From: Trichobilharzia regenti
Lineage: Eukaryota > Platyhelminthes > Trematoda > Strigeidida > Schistosomatidae
Assembly (NCBI GenBank): GCA_944472135.2
Contig: OX235270.1
Span: 141,809,632 to 141,873,631 of the forward strand
Direction: 5' to 3'
Length of the DNA: 64,000 nt
Positions 10,364-21,790 of the stretch are shown here, one piece after another. The notes under the pieces were generated by a model that saw nothing but the letters and a program-made list of their open reading frames with translations, had not been told where the DNA came from and did no database searches. The position numbers were made by a program, and so were the translations under genes. Within the stretch, counting starts at the first letter, position 1. Every line of letters starts with the position of its first letter.

Positions 10364-10870
10364 TAATAATAATGATAATGATAATTTGCTTTATTCCAAA
10401 AACAATACTAAAGATACAGGAAGGAATTTTCAGCATTCAGTACAATGTTGCATCTAATTTACTCAAAAAACGACAAAAAGTATAATAAAAGTAAACATTA
10501 CATAGAAATAATAAAACGTTGTTATAGCAGCTACATAGCAAAACACTATATGCAATACGGAGAAAAATATGCATAAAGTACAAAATTGTAGTAATAAAAG
10601 TAATAACAACTAAAATAAAATAGCAAAGTTATAATTAAACGATAGAAAATGGGACACCATATAATACAGAAAGATGAACAATGAAAGGGTCGATTCACTG
10701 TGCTAATTACATAGTAACTTATGTGTTTCACGTCTAACGGAGTCTTCGTCACATGAAGTACTGGCTAAATAGGGTATTGTAGAATTTCTGTACTTAGTGG
10801 TACGAGCATATAACTTTTTATATAGACTTCTCATCCTACCTGATGAGATACAAGGGGACAGGTGTGAATA
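10364..10870 (-). mobile_element. CR1-like LINE 3' end fragment
   Basis: On the minus strand the 3' end reads like the family end (gctgaaaattcc, ttggaataaagc, then a short ATT-type tail), here at 10364-10445. Upstream, about 10690-10870 has decayed coding for the polymerase C terminus (aagtacagaaattctacaat, matching the family's TSKYKNSTIPYL motif). It is 5' truncated. Confidence 0.75.
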
Positions 10871-10922
10871 AAGGGGTTGCAGATAAAGTATTTGGCTTCT
10901 TAACGACAGATCTGTGTAGGTG

Positions 10923-10923
<1 letters not shown>

Positions 10924-10960
<37 letters not shown>
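10924..10960. repeat. (TA)n microsatellite
   Basis: Long TA run within the intron. Confidence 0.95.
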
Positions 10961-11112
10961 CAGTGGTATGAAAAATATATGAAAATATCACAGGTTTTCG
11001 ATTATACTGCTTCTGCTCATTTGCTTGTTATGCTTATCAGTTGTAAACCTGTAATTTAAAATAGCATGATTGAACAATTTGACACCGTTCGTAACCTCAC
11101 TTAACTATGAAT

Positions 11113-12481
11113 ATTAGTACGTGTTGAAGAGAGAGTCAAACAAGCCCTGGATGAAAAACTTCGACAGGAACAGGCTGGATTCAGGAGAAACAAGTCATGT
11201 TTTGATCAAATCGCCACACTACAAATCATCATTGAACAAAGCTTGGAATGGCAGTCATCCCTCTATCTCAACTTCATCGACTCTGAAAAGGCCTTCGACA
11301 GCGTCGATCAAGAGGTGATTTGGAAACTACTTGGCTACTACGGGGTTCCATCGAAAATCGTACATCTCATCCAGCAGTTGTACGACAATGCTGCATGCTA
11401 AGTTATCAACAACGGGAAACTTACGGAATCCTTCGAAGTGAGGACGGGAGTAAGACGAGCTGACTGGCTGACTACTATCGCCAATGATTTTCCTGATTGC
11501 AGTTGATTGGACAATGAGACAGACAGCGGGCACAGCGAGGAAACAGGCATAAAATCTACTCACACAAAAAAGGACTTGGAGGATCTGGACTTCGCCGATG
11601 ATAAATGTCTGTTTTCCCACAAACTGGAAGATATGCAAGTGAAAAGCAACAAGTTGGCGATAGAAGAAGCATCCAGGGAAGATGTGACTTCAGGTGAATA
11701 GAGAGAAAACAGATGTGGTGATGAATATTCCTGGCCAACACCAACAGCAACAACAACAACTGACAACAATCAGCCAGTATAAATGGGAGGAACCTGGTAG
11801 AAACAACCTCTTTTACCTACCCACCTACCTGGGAAGCATCGTTTCAACTACAGGCGGACGGAACTGATGAGGATATCAAAGCGAGGACCATCGGGAAAGC
11901 AAGACAAGCTTTCAGTACTCTCAAGTTTGTGTGGAGGTCAACAGCACTACTCAGCATGAATATAATACGATCTGGAATTTCAACTCCGATGTGAAGTCAG
12001 TCAGTGCTACTCACTACACGGATCAGAGACTTGGCCAGCGCGTCATAAACAGCACCTCAAACAAACTACAGACCTTGATTAACAGCTGTCTTCGCTCAAT
12101 GCTACTCAAGACTAGATGACCAGAAACGATCACTAACAGAGTGGGATCTCTGGCAATGAGCGAACCAACCAGGAACCGATTGTGCAAGAAATATGCAGGA
12201 GGAAATGGAGATGGATTGGCCAAACTCAGAGAAAACAGACCATCACGTGACATCACACGCCAGGCCATCACTCGAGTGGAACCGGGAAGGGAAGTGGCGA
12301 GTTAGTCTTCATTGCGAGGGCGACATGGAGGAGGTCATGTGAATAGGATATGAAATCATGTGAGCAGACGTGGAGCCAAGTGAGAACGTTGGCAGACAAT
12401 CGAACGCAATGGGGACGTGGGGCTGAAGCCCTATGTTCTTCTAGGAATTAAAGGAAATAATAATAATTAGTTCGTGTTGAA
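11113..12481 (+). mobile_element. 5'-truncated RTE LINE with TSDs
   Basis: The body is 11129-12465, flanked by attagtacgtgttgaa (11113-11128) and attagttcgtgttgaa (12466-12481), a 16-bp target duplication with one mismatch. Decayed RT coding includes EQAGFRRNKSCFDQIATLQI, FIDSEKAFDSVDQEVIWKLL and the catalytic-box relic LDFADDKCLFSHKLEDMQ, followed by the C-terminal RRKWRW...RQAI.RVEPGRE region. The 3' end is gaagccctatgttcttctag and (aat)n. Numerous stops make it dead. It is the same SR2-like group as 30104-30524, 31406-32880 and 58490-60155. Confidence 0.9.
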
Positions 12482-12889
12482 TTATTCTTAATTCCTAGAT
12501 TTGTTACTGTGTCTTAAAAGAAAATCTGTATACATAATAAGATAACTCATGTTAAATCGTCCAACTTCCGTAATAGTAGAAGTGATAGTTGCTTGACACG
12601 GGATGTACAATACAAACGAACATACATATTTGTTAAGTTACCGTTTATATCAAGTAATAACTCACAAAAATGGAATGAGATTTGTTTTGAACCACAGAAA
12701 ATGTATTTCCGGAAGATGAGTTGTAGAGGATAGTAAAGGAAGAAGAAGAATATTCTTGTTCTTCCTTTACTAACTGGGGTTATTCTTAGATAGCACTTAA
12801 AAAATACTTAAATACTACGCCCTATCAAAGGGCTTACTTCAATGTCTTCTTGACGTTGTAATACTGCTTATATTGTCTGGATATGATAG

Positions 12890-13425
12890 AGAAGATTTGT
12901 AGCTCAGATGGATGATTTTGATGTGGTTGTGTTCCCTGAGCTGGATAGTTAATTTGCAAAGCTTTCATCACTCTACTAGGTGACATCTTCAGCGCATACT
13001 TCAATCTGAAGTGAGCTTTTAGATTTCTCCACGAGTTTATTAGTCATCTCTCCTGGTCGGTGACCTTGGACGTGATTGGTTGTTTTTGTGTTTTCACACC
13101 TAGGCAGCTACTTGTATTGGAACTGATTGTTTTTTTGACTTGAACTTTGGCCCTTTGTGTGTGAGGTTTCTTTCTTATCAGTTGATAAATTTTGTCTATC
13201 TCTATGTGTCTATTGATTGATGATTCACTGGAATACCAGGCAGGCTTCTAAAAATTCTCTAGCATTCTTGTTGTTTCCTCTGTCTATTATTTGAACGTTG
13301 TCGCAGTTGAATTGATGTCCGTGGTTGTCTGTATGCAGTGAGGTGATTGAGGGAGTGGATATCATGTTTTTTGACGGCTAGCTTATGTTCGTGTATACGA
13401 AGACGAAGGAACAACAACAAGGCCC
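12890..13425 (-). mobile_element. Penelope-like element fragment, group C
   Basis: On the minus strand, decayed coding (RIHEHKLAVKKHDIHSL, then a segment with the histidine-rich and glutamate-type C-terminal pattern) parallels the GIY-YIG fragment at 49931-50188. The non-coding tail near 12890-12965 (tgtagctcag.tggatgat..., ctgagctgg) also matches 49654-49740. It is damaged by frameshifts. Confidence 0.6.
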
Positions 13426-13865
13426 AGTTATGTTGTGGCTACATGTAGGGGGTTGAGTTAAGAAATACGTTGTGAGTTTTTACCAACTAGGGTTGTGCAT
13501 ACAGAAGTGCTACTTTCCTGGTAAAACTAAGTTATCCGGATAGTGATAGGGGATTGGTGAAAATTTAAGGGTAATCAGATTACGAAATAGCAGATATTCT
13601 TGATGATCAGATTCATGTAGGTAGGTATAGGTTATCGAAATAGGGTGCTTAAGGTAGTATTGGAAATTACGGGTTTGCCTATACTCGATGAAATCCCTTT
13701 AATTCACAACGATGCAAACATATCCGCTGTTTATCATGGAGACAGACCCTGAATGTGTTCAGTAAGTTATTTTACCTTCCAAGCGTTTGTTTATTAGTTT
13801 CATTAAGTGTTCTGTTCTTTATATGCTTTCTGGGCTGTAATGTCTTCAGTCGATGCACAGTTATG

Positions 13866-13930
13866 CACGAGTTTACCGGTCGATTATAGATACAGTGTGG
13901 AATCAAGCTGTAACCAAAAAAAAAACAAAT
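13866..13930 (+). mobile_element. SINE-L 3' remnant
   Basis: A short match to the SINE-L body and tail (tttaccggtcgattatagat, then cagtgtggaatcaagctgta) followed by an A-rich tract. The tRNA-like head is missing. Confidence 0.6.
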
Positions 13931-14149
13931 TTATTCAAAGTGAACCATTTTAAAGGTGACTGAGTGAGACGCAACATAATCGTCGGATTTGAGTTAACTT
14001 GAGGTTTACATTTGATTGTTAATAAGGACTATATATATATAAGGGGGGCAGCTGTAGCGATTAATATATCACAATATACCAGGCTTAATAAACTTAATGA
14101 GCCTAACTATCACTTAATCAGCATGTTACCTGTCTGTCTTATACGCACT

Positions 14150-14810
14150 GACAACCAGGCAAAAATCAAAAGACACCGTTATTTAGCAGGATGCTCTGCT
14201 TTGCTTTGCTGAGAAGGGCACTAAAAGCCCTTAGTAGGGCAAGTGGGATATCGTTAAACCAACTGGTTAACACTATTGTGGATAGACATATAATGTCATG
14301 TAAGAAACTAGCGAATACAATATTGTCAGACCCCAAGCATCCTCTCCATACGCATCTATCTCCTTGCATCTCATCTGGTAGAACTAGAACTAGAAGCAGC
14401 TATAAGAGGCTATATGCTAGGACTACCAAATACAAAAACTCCACAATACCATATCTGTCACAGCTGTTATGTGATGAGAAATCCGTTGGGTATGACATGA
14501 TCAAGTTACTGCGGCACTCTAGCAAATAGTCCCATTAGTTTTTGTTTTCCTTTCCTCGTTACTATTACACTGTTGTTTTCATCTTCTATTACATACCGAT
14601 TTTATATTTCATATCCTGTGATGCATTGTTTGAAATGTAAAGTCTACGCTGTTTTTTTTAATTTATCTTTTATTTTTTGACGTTGGTTTTTTTTATTTTA
14701 AAAATCTTATATTATTTATGAGGTAATTAGATGCAATATACTGTAATGCACGCTGAAAATTCCATACCTGTACCACAAATACCGTTTGGAATAAAGCTGT
14801 TATTATTATT
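14150..14810 (+). mobile_element. CR1-like LINE 3' fragment
   Basis: The open frame at 14191-14529 encodes the polymerase C-terminal region (LSRASGISLNQLVNTIVDRH, CISSGRTRTRS, KRLYARTTKYKNSTIPYLSQ). An untranslated 3' region follows, with gctgaaaattccatacctgt and tttggaataaagctgttatt before an (att)n tail. The endonuclease and catalytic domain are absent, so it is a 5'-truncated insertion. Confidence 0.85.
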
Positions 14811-15439
14811 ACTGAACAATATATTTAAGCGGAATATGGATGTTAAGATTATTAAGGGGGCGGAGGAGATTTTAGGACTTATCTGGTTAGTATGGCTAAG
14901 CTACGGACTCCGAGAAATGCACGGGTTACCAGCATAGAGTGGAAGCGCACCCTAGCTAGACAAAAATATAGCGTAGTGTCATCGTACATATATGAGTTAA
15001 AACAAAAACGCAAAACATTCAAGGTGCACTATATATATATATATATATTTATATATGTTTGCGTCATTGTGAATTATTTAGAAGGATGTCAGCGATTCCA
15101 TAACCTATAATTCTCAATACCACCTTATGAAGGAGAAACATCATCTGACCAACAGTTTGATTCGGAAATTGAAAGAAGTAGAAGAATAAACTGTTAATCA
15201 TGGTATAATAAAGGTGTGGAATAAGAAATTTAAAACGTACAAGTGTTTGATTGCCATTCAAACGACTACTGTCACTACTGTACTGTTTGCCTTGAACTTC
15301 GCGTTTCCAGACTTGATCATATTATTCATCGTATAATTTGTTTGATTTTTTTTATGCATAAAGTATCATTGAATGCGTAATTCAAAAGAAAAAAATATAT
15401 ATTTTTTGAATAATTTCATTTTTTTTTAATGTTTTTTAG

Positions 15440-16147
15440 TTAATGTGTGCCTATCACCATTATTTGCAACATCCTGAAAGTGAACCCCTTTACACCTATG
15501 GAAAGGTTTTGATTGTACAAGAGCTAAAACTTCATCGCTCACTAATATGCTCAAATTGTCAAGTTCAATTGTCTACAGTCAAACATATGACAACACGTTG
15601 TGGAAATTCCACATGGTGTTATTCATCATTTTTCTATTCATTGTACTGTCAAATGATATCCAGTTCGCGTCTTTTCATTTTATCTGTATTGTGCAAAGTT
15701 TGTGAACGTAGTTTTTTTACAGTCTTAACACCTGACAATTGGTTCAATGGTCAGTCGACTAGTAGTAGAAAGCGTAAACAAGAAGAAAAAGAATATAACA
15801 CTGGGGATTATTCTGAAACGGATTATCAGTCATCATCAACATCACTCCTTACTTGTGGAGAAGAATTTTCTCGTTTTTGCTTAAGTCATGCTTTTCAACA
15901 TATTGATCGAGGAAATCTTCTTCAATCTTGTAATCTAAGCGTACGTATTATAGATATTACAAACTCTGTTAAATGTCTATCGCCTATTAATCTAATGAGT
16001 TATTCTGCTGCATTACTTTTTTCTCTGTACGAATGTAGAAATCTTCTTTTCTATTTTAGAAAGTATTATGGAAGTTCATTTCATTTGTTTAAAAATGCTA
16101 AAAATCATTTTAAAAATTTATTTGTAGATGCTTTATTTAATCTGTGA
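15440..16147 (+). CDS. Zinc-finger protein gene, exon 2 (last)
   Basis: It begins after ttttttag and continues in phase 0 from 10173: LMCAYHHYLQH supplies H225 and H230 of the finger begun in exon 1. Further Cys/His pairs follow: C256, C259, H268 and C273 (CSNCQVQLSTVKHMTTRC), and C304 and C307 (CKVCERSF). A basic patch (SSRKRKQEEKE) could serve in nuclear import. It ends with TGA at 16145-16147. The protein is rich in Ser, Cys and Tyr near the C terminus. Function beyond zinc binding is unknown. Confidence 0.85.
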   Translation, partial: LMCAYHHYLQHPESEPLYTYGKVLIVQELKLHRSLICSNCQVQLSTVKHMTTRCGNSTWCYSSFFYSLYCQMISSSRLFILSVLCKVCERSFFTVLTPDNWFNGQSTSSRKRKQEEKEYNTGDYSETDYQSSSTSLLTCGEEFSRFCLSHAFQHIDRGNLLQSCNLSVRIIDITNSVKCLSPINLMSYSAALLFSLYECRNLLFYFRKYYGSSFHLFKNAKNHFKNLFVDALFNL

Positions 16148-16296
16148 TAATTTTCTCTGTATTTTTTTAAAAACACTTTTAAGCATTTCTGTACATATGT
16201 ATGCGTATATTATATTATGACATTTGTATTATATATATTTTTCTAATATTTGTCAGTATTTTTCTATCCACAGTATGCTAACTTTTAGGGTTTTGT

Positions 16297-16745
16297 TGAT
16301 GATGATGAACCCGACCAATAGCTGCTACCTTGACGTGGTGGTTGGGCTTGCACACCGCAATGACCCAACAAGCTATACTGGCTGGAGCTATTGTTCCTGC
16401 AAGTCCTACCATGCCAGGAAGGTTGTTAGCATGTCGATTAGACTAAAAGCAGTTACCAGCATAGTGAGAATTTTTTTCCACTATGCTGGTGGGGGTCTGT
16501 AGGCAAACAGGGATGTAACAGCAGTAAGGTGTTTCCCTCAGATGCTGTCTCTTCATTCTGGAGAGAGGCGGTTAGAAAAGGTCGACCCCAAAAATTGTAC
16601 ATCCCGAAGTTCAGATACAGTTGTTTCAGCAACTTCAATGTCCAAGTAGGGAAGTTGTACCAGACTGAGAAGTGTATAGGTGGTACGTGGGGAATTCCAT
16701 ACTGACAAACCGACAACGGTGATTGTCTTCTACAATTCTGTTCAG
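16297..16745 (+). mobile_element. RTE (SR2-like) 5' region
   Basis: Matches the minus-strand fragment at 6540-6745: a ctgctaccttgacgtggtgg block, atgacccaacaagcta, and ccatgccaggaaggttgtt. No endonuclease domain is readable. It is probably the leader of the RTE relic at 16885-17985. Confidence 0.65.
16455..16490. repeat. 12-bp stem hairpin in the RTE leader
   Basis: accagcatagtg (16455-16466) and cactatgctggt (16479-16490) are exact complements around a 12-nt T-rich loop. It lies in the leader of the RTE relic, where RNA structure could matter. Confidence 0.85.
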
Positions 16746-16884
16746 ATAATCATCTGTTCCTAGTCACCACTAACTTTAGGCACAAAGAGAGACATTGCGT
16801 AACTTGGTGGCGACCTCCATCACCGAATCAACGTTGGAGTCAGAGACCCCAAAGCGATAGGGTATCGTTGTCGAGGGTCAGTAG

Positions 16885-17985
16885 AAGACTGTCGCTCCTT
16901 CTGAAACACGTGCGTAGAGTCTGGTCCGGGCGAGCTTATTCTTACGTCTGAATGGACATAAAATGTTGGCAGCGAAGCAGCTACTTCCCCAACTAGATCG
17001 AGACACTGAGTCCCTATTTAAGGAAGAAATAGCCAAACGAGTAACTGAGGTTAACAAAAGGACTCCTGACGAAGCCTGGCGCAACATACGGTTAGCTGTA
17101 GACACAGCTGTAAAAGCTGTTAATAACCTGGAACCTAAAGTTAGTAAGAGCCATTGGATTTCTACCACCTCATCCGAAATGACTGACGCAAGACTGATTC
17201 CGTCAAGCTCCGATTATGATGAGGAGCGAAAACTAACAAGAAGTCACCTTAACGACCGCCATCAGTGGTGGCCGACTAAAGAAAAAAGAGATGGAAAAGG
17301 CGTCGGCGATTGGTAACACCAGAAAATTATTCAAACTTATCATGGAGACAGGTGGTAAAAGGTAGATGATAAGTGAAACAATCTCTGAGAAAAATGGCAC
17401 CATAATTAGCTCTCAGGATAGACGACCGGAACGCTGGAAAGAACACTATGAGGAGCAGTTTAATTGGCCCACAGCCACGCTCAACCTGCCGAACATCCAA
17501 CACCTCCCCGAATAGGATATAGACACAGGTCCCCTTCCGTAACTGAGGTTACTAAAGCTGTAACTAGGGGACGCTGACAAAATGCAGAGTCTTCTGAATA
17601 CCTTGAGCTGCAATCTACGAATGTTTGGCATGCGATTCTCCCGTTCTGTCAAATGTAAGATGATGTTACAAGACAGACTGGACCACACTGACTCCTAGTT
17701 TAGAAATAGGGAGTGAAGTGGTAGAGCACGTTGACCGCTTCACTTATTTGGGAAGTTGCATCAGCCAACGCAAATAGGTTGGTTTCTGACGAAATTTCAG
17801 CACGGATACAGAGGGCTAGTTTCGCATATTCCAGTTTACGCCATCTCTGGAGTAGACGTGATATCCGGCTGGCTGCCGACCAAAGGGCAGGTCTACTGCT
17901 CATCAGTCCGCCCACTCCTCCTTTATAGCTGTGAGTGAGACCTGGCCATTGAGAGTGGAAGACATAAAAAGCTTAGCTGGCTGTC
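16885..17985 (+). pseudogene. RTE LINE relic with the RT core deleted
   Basis: 16963-17316 encodes a linker (VTEVNKRTPDEAWRNIRLAV, KSHWISTTSSEMTDARL). Next come ERWKEHYEEQFNWP-type coding with stops near 17420-17470, and the post-catalytic segment at about 17700-17960 (VERVDRFTYLGSCIS, DEISARIQRASFAYSSLRHL, RRDIRLAA, SETWPLRVEDIK). The polymerase fingers and palm, including the YADD/FADD box, are missing between about 17520 and 17690. It belongs to another RTE subgroup than the copies at 11, 31 and 58 kb. Confidence 0.8.
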
Positions 17986-18284
17986 TTTTATCCTAGGTGC
18001 CTGCGTTTTATCTCCCGTGTGAAGTGGCATAATAGTTACTCTTTAGGCTTTCGGTTTTCTATAAACAGATCGACAAAACAATAGTTTGTTGTATTCAAGA
18101 TATTGAAGTTAACACAAAAAGGTTGTTGATAGAGTTCGCTGGGTTATTTATTTTTATTTTTATGTTATCTGGAGCGAAGCCACATTATAAAAAGATTGAC
18201 TGATAATCACAAGTGTTGAACATACATTTTCTGACCGTAAATGTGGGTAAATGACTTATGATTTCCAATTAAACTATGTTGTTC

Positions 18285-18445
18285 TTCGTTACTACTATTC
18301 CTTTGTCTCACACCTCTGTTTACTGTCTCTATTATGCCTTTCTTGTACTTTCTTCTCTTGCTTTGTGTGCTACAAGAAGGGAGTGTGACGACTTGAACTG
18401 CCGCACATATGTGCAAAGTTCTATGTCGAAAACAGACAGAAATGT
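18285..18445 (+). repeat. Dispersed repeat X, copy 1
   Basis: Shares an extended block with 63640-63805 (ttctcttgctttgtgtgcta, acttgaactgc against actcgaactgc, gtgcaaagttct, gaaaacagacag). No family is recognised and no long reading frame is shared. Confidence 0.65.
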
Positions 18446-18479
18446 GGGGTATATAGTAGGTTTTCTGCCTGCAGTTCAT

Positions 18480-18715
18480 TGGTAGAATACTTGCCAACCA
18501 CTCATTTGGTCCGGGGTTCCATGTCAGGCTGACGCACACTCCTAAACTTCACTTGGCTGAGTGAGTTGTGAGTCAGGTGCAAACAGAAGGTTAGATGCGA
18601 TGCCAGCAATTCCGCGCTGTAAAAAAATAAGCACTATTATTGCTAAAACTTCAAATCTGAAGCTTGGAGACCTGGGTTCCATTGGGAAGTTGAAGGAATA
18701 AAGCAAACAAAATGG
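18480..18715 (+). mobile_element. Degenerate SINE-R copy
   Basis: The tRNA-like head is partly eroded (attggtagaatacttgccaa, B-box-like ggttccatgtcaggc, ending gacgcacactcct). The body and tail (gccagcaattcc, gggttccattgggaagttga, aggaataaagc) follow the SINE-R layout. It is older than the 8.9-kb copy. Confidence 0.6.
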
Positions 18716-19029
18716 TGCTTTCTTATCTAAAATGTATTAACGTGCCACTTTATTCTCTTTTTGCAAGAATATATATTCAACTCCTACTGGTTATTTGTAA
18801 AAATTATATTTTGCGAAATTGAAATGAGTAATTCCAAGGTTTCATTCGGCAAACTGATCCGAACTTCTTCAGGGGAATCAATGGAAATTAACATAACAAA
18901 GGTTGATATATAAAAAGGACGTATCTTGTTTTTAAAAACTCTACTCACTCATATAAGTCATTAAACAGTCATCAAAATATAATAAACAAAATTCTGTGAT
19001 AGTGTTATTAGAATAAGACGGAGATTATC

Positions 19030-19096
19030 TGAAAAATGTGATGTATTTGCGCTATGCATTTGGAACAATCTGATCCCTCATATATTTACTTGTCAA

Positions 19097-19144
<48 letters not shown>

Positions 19145-19440
19145 TAAAGGCATTTAAATTACACAAATTAATAAAAACATTAAAGAATGATTAACACAAC
19201 GTTTGGTAATCCAATCAAATAAGAATTACCAAGGTAGGTTAAGAGTAATAATAAACTGTTTTCGAACACACAGGGGAGGTTGGGGGCTTACGTTTATGAA
19301 TAGCTATAGCCTCTGCGTATTTAAATAAGCGCCACTGACCACTTTTATAGAAGACGTTAAAGGCTGAGTTAACATCAATCTTATGGTTCATCTCGATTAG
19401 GTGTTTAGCTATAGACGAAGTTGGTAGTCTGCTATCTGTG
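19030..19440 (-). mobile_element. Penelope-like element 3' fragment, group B
   Basis: Minus-strand coding gives the GIY-YIG C-terminal region (KHLIEMNHKIDVNSAFNVF-type, then FKYAEAIAIHKRKPPTSPVC). The 3' non-coding part, a (TA)n run and the terminal block tgacaagtaaatatatgagg are shared with the copy at 39961-41035. Confidence 0.75.
19101..19142. repeat. (TA)n microsatellite
   Basis: TA run inside the group B PLE tail; the counterpart run lies at 40916-40952. Confidence 0.95.
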
Positions 19441-21309
19441 TCTAGTGATTTTGGACGTAGACATTGCTGTAAATTGCTGTCTACTAATTTTGGCTAGCAG
19501 ACAGCTCTCACCACAAGAAGTCCCACCCACTTCACGTGAATACATTCAGTGACTATAATCCTATATTGATGAATATTCAAAGAACAGAACGATGGAAATG
19601 CTGACATAACTTATTTTAAATTATTACCAAATTTGTATATAAATCAAGAATGAGACTCGATGCCATACACACCAAAGTTATATGGGGGAATTACTTCAAG
19701 CTCTATTTTTTTCCCAAGTATTTGTAATTCATGCAAAACATACTTGGTTTTTTTTGTTAACGCGAAGACAATATTTCTATATTTCTTGATGTTCTCCATT
19801 GAATGACTAGTTATCACATTGTTCCCACACAACAAAGACAAAAACGACAGCAACTATGTAATTTAACCATAAACCAAATTTATGTAATTTAAATAATACT
19901 TATCCATGCCTGTACAATTGGTGTGTCCTACACAGGAGAAAATATGTATTATATTAAATTATTATTATTATTATTAAATATGCTTGCTAATTGTATATGT
20001 AACTTATCATATTGATGATGTCCTAGTACTATTGACGGGTTTATTTGGGGGGGGGGAGGTAGCCTCTAGGTTTGCCTCCTGTGAAGTAGTAATACCTCCA
20101 TTTTGGTTCATACCAGTAATACCCTCATTGCTGTTTGACTGTTTGGCGAGGGCTAAACTGAATATTTCAGCCATCTGCAAACTAGTGAGGTATTGATCGT
20201 TCGGACCTACTAAGGTGCCTGCATCCTGGTTGGTTCGTTTTCTCTCCGCCACGAATCGGTACCGGCTTCTGGGTTTTGTCCAGTTGTTGTTGGTAAGGCT
20301 AGTCTGAAATGGCTTCCCGCCACTCCTGATTCCCACGTTGCACTGGGTCCTAAGTTCCAGGTATGCTTCATGGTCGGTCTGACACTTGGATATTCGCCAT
20401 GTAGAGCAAGACTTCTGCTTCTCTTGCACAATACGTTGCGTACCTATCTTCAGCCATGCGTACCTTTCTTCGGTTGTGTTGTGACTAGAGGGATGATATC
20501 CTACATTGGTGTGTGAATGATCTGTCTTGCTACTTCCGAGTGTTCATCCACAGATAACTCATGCCATTTGGTGTGTCATTCTGCGTCGGAAAAAACCTCC
20601 GCATTTCAGCATAGTCCGCCTTGTGCTATAATGCCCAGATATGGTTGCGTGGCGTCCCACTGTAGGTGCCCATGGGGAAAAAAATCGAATCCTATGACTG
20701 CATGGTCACTACTTCCTGGTAAAGTCATGATCTGGACCTTTTCGACGAGTATTTGGTCACTGGTTAGAATATAACCTAGTTTCGATGACTTTACACTAGG
20801 GCCCCACCTACTGTCGTCTCCAGCATTCTCAGTCAGTTCTGTATTTCCCATGGTTTGTAGTGGATGCGGACTGAACTTTCACTGAGCATACTTCGGGCCC
20901 AAGTCCAGGGATGAGGCATTGAAATCTCCAGCTATGGTGATTTGGTCATAGCCGAAGTCGCGTATCCCTGTGGTGGTGATGAGCAGTAGCTGGTTGTGCT
21001 CTTCCCCACAGGTGGGTGGTCGGTAGAAGCCACCCAGTAAATGCTTGGTGTGGCCTAGGGTGAAATGACACCAACGGAGTCTGGGAGTTCAATAAGTGGT
21101 GGGTCTGTTGCGCGTACACACTTAAGCTTCGTATCAAATTATATGGCAACTCCCCCCTTCCTTATTATCCCTTTCACTCCTGACCAGAACCGCATCACTT
21201 ATACCGATTCCGTATTCGGTGACAGTGGTGGTTAGCCAGGTTTCGGAAAGGATGTAGTTGTGACTGGAGGTTCCTAAGTGCACGGAATATACACATTGGG
21301 TCATAGGAG

Positions 21310-21568
21310 TTATTTAGAAGACAATTGCAGCGAAGAAAATTTTCTTTTCGACGAAGTCATCATCTAGGCTGTTTATGATGGCAATGACAGGGACAAAGAA
21401 TGGACGTATTTCTTTTGGATACAAAGAGTGGATTTGAGCTTTTGTATAGCTAGCGCTTCAGGTATGCCCAGATGTCTTGATTTCACTCCCTTTGATAGGT
21501 TTGATTGAATCTTGTAAATCACTTTGAAGGATTTTTCGGAAGGTGCTGAATGTCCTGAATTTCTAAGT
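21310..21568 (-). mobile_element. 5'-truncated PLE inserted in the LINE endonuclease
   Basis: After KLRN the minus-strand frame runs directly into PLE coding: SGHSAPSEKSFKVIYKIQSN, then GIPEALAIQKLKSTLCIQKK. This is the GIY-YIG C-terminal region of group A. The 3' part ends with a hammerhead-like motif at 21328-21371. LINE coding resumes beyond about 21310. Confidence 0.8.
21328..21371 (-). ncRNA. Hammerhead-like motif in a PLE end
   Basis: On the minus strand, outer cagc and gctg can pair (helix I). Within lie ctagatgat, a gac-ttc-gtc mini-stem, GAAA, and agaaaattttct (helix III) followed by ttc. This is the layout of the minimal hammerheads reported in PLEs. The first core box carries an extra A (ctAgatga), so activity is doubtful. 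Confidence 0.55.
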
Positions 21569-21790
21569 TTACCCACTTCCCCTCTCAGCCCTCTCACATT
21601 GCTATACAGACAGCTGACAGTGAGTCTTACCACATCAGTGTGTTGTGGGGTAGTTGACGTTACGTTTTCTCCAGGTAGAGGAAATGATATTGGGGCGAGT
21701 TGGCCGATTTCGATGAAACCGGCCCGTCATCGATTTTCATTGGACTCAGGTATGACACTCAAGTAAAACTGACTATCATTCATAGTGCCG

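Larger units (their letters stand above)
10174..15439 (+). other. 5.3-kb intron of the zinc-finger gene
   Basis: It opens with gtgaga and closes with a T-rich tract and ttttttag. Phase is 0 on both sides, and joining restores a C2H2 finger. The intron holds a CR1-like LINE end, a truncated RTE, PLE debris, a SINE tail remnant and another CR1-like fragment. Stretches at about 12.5-12.9, 13.45-13.85 and 14.81-15.43 kb contain nothing I can name. Confidence 0.8.
19985..21790 (-). pseudogene. CR1-like LINE, endonuclease and linker part
   Basis: On the minus strand: VSCLYSNVRGLRGEVGKLRN near 21630-21560 (start of an AP-type endonuclease), a PLE insertion, then frame-shifted ETSSHNYILSETWL coding near 21250 (the ETWL box), and KLGYILTSDQILVEKVQIMT with LPGSSDHAVIGFDF near 20790-20680 (the SDH box). 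The linker at 20429-20007 has VGPNDQYLTSLQMAEIFSLA. The polymerase itself is missing beyond 19985. Several frameshifts and stops make it a relic. Confidence 0.8.

Noticed and set aside
20007..20429. 140-codon minus-strand frame as a host gene
   Set aside because: It continues LINE coding downstream of the endonuclease (linker VGPNDQYLTSLQMAEIFSLA).
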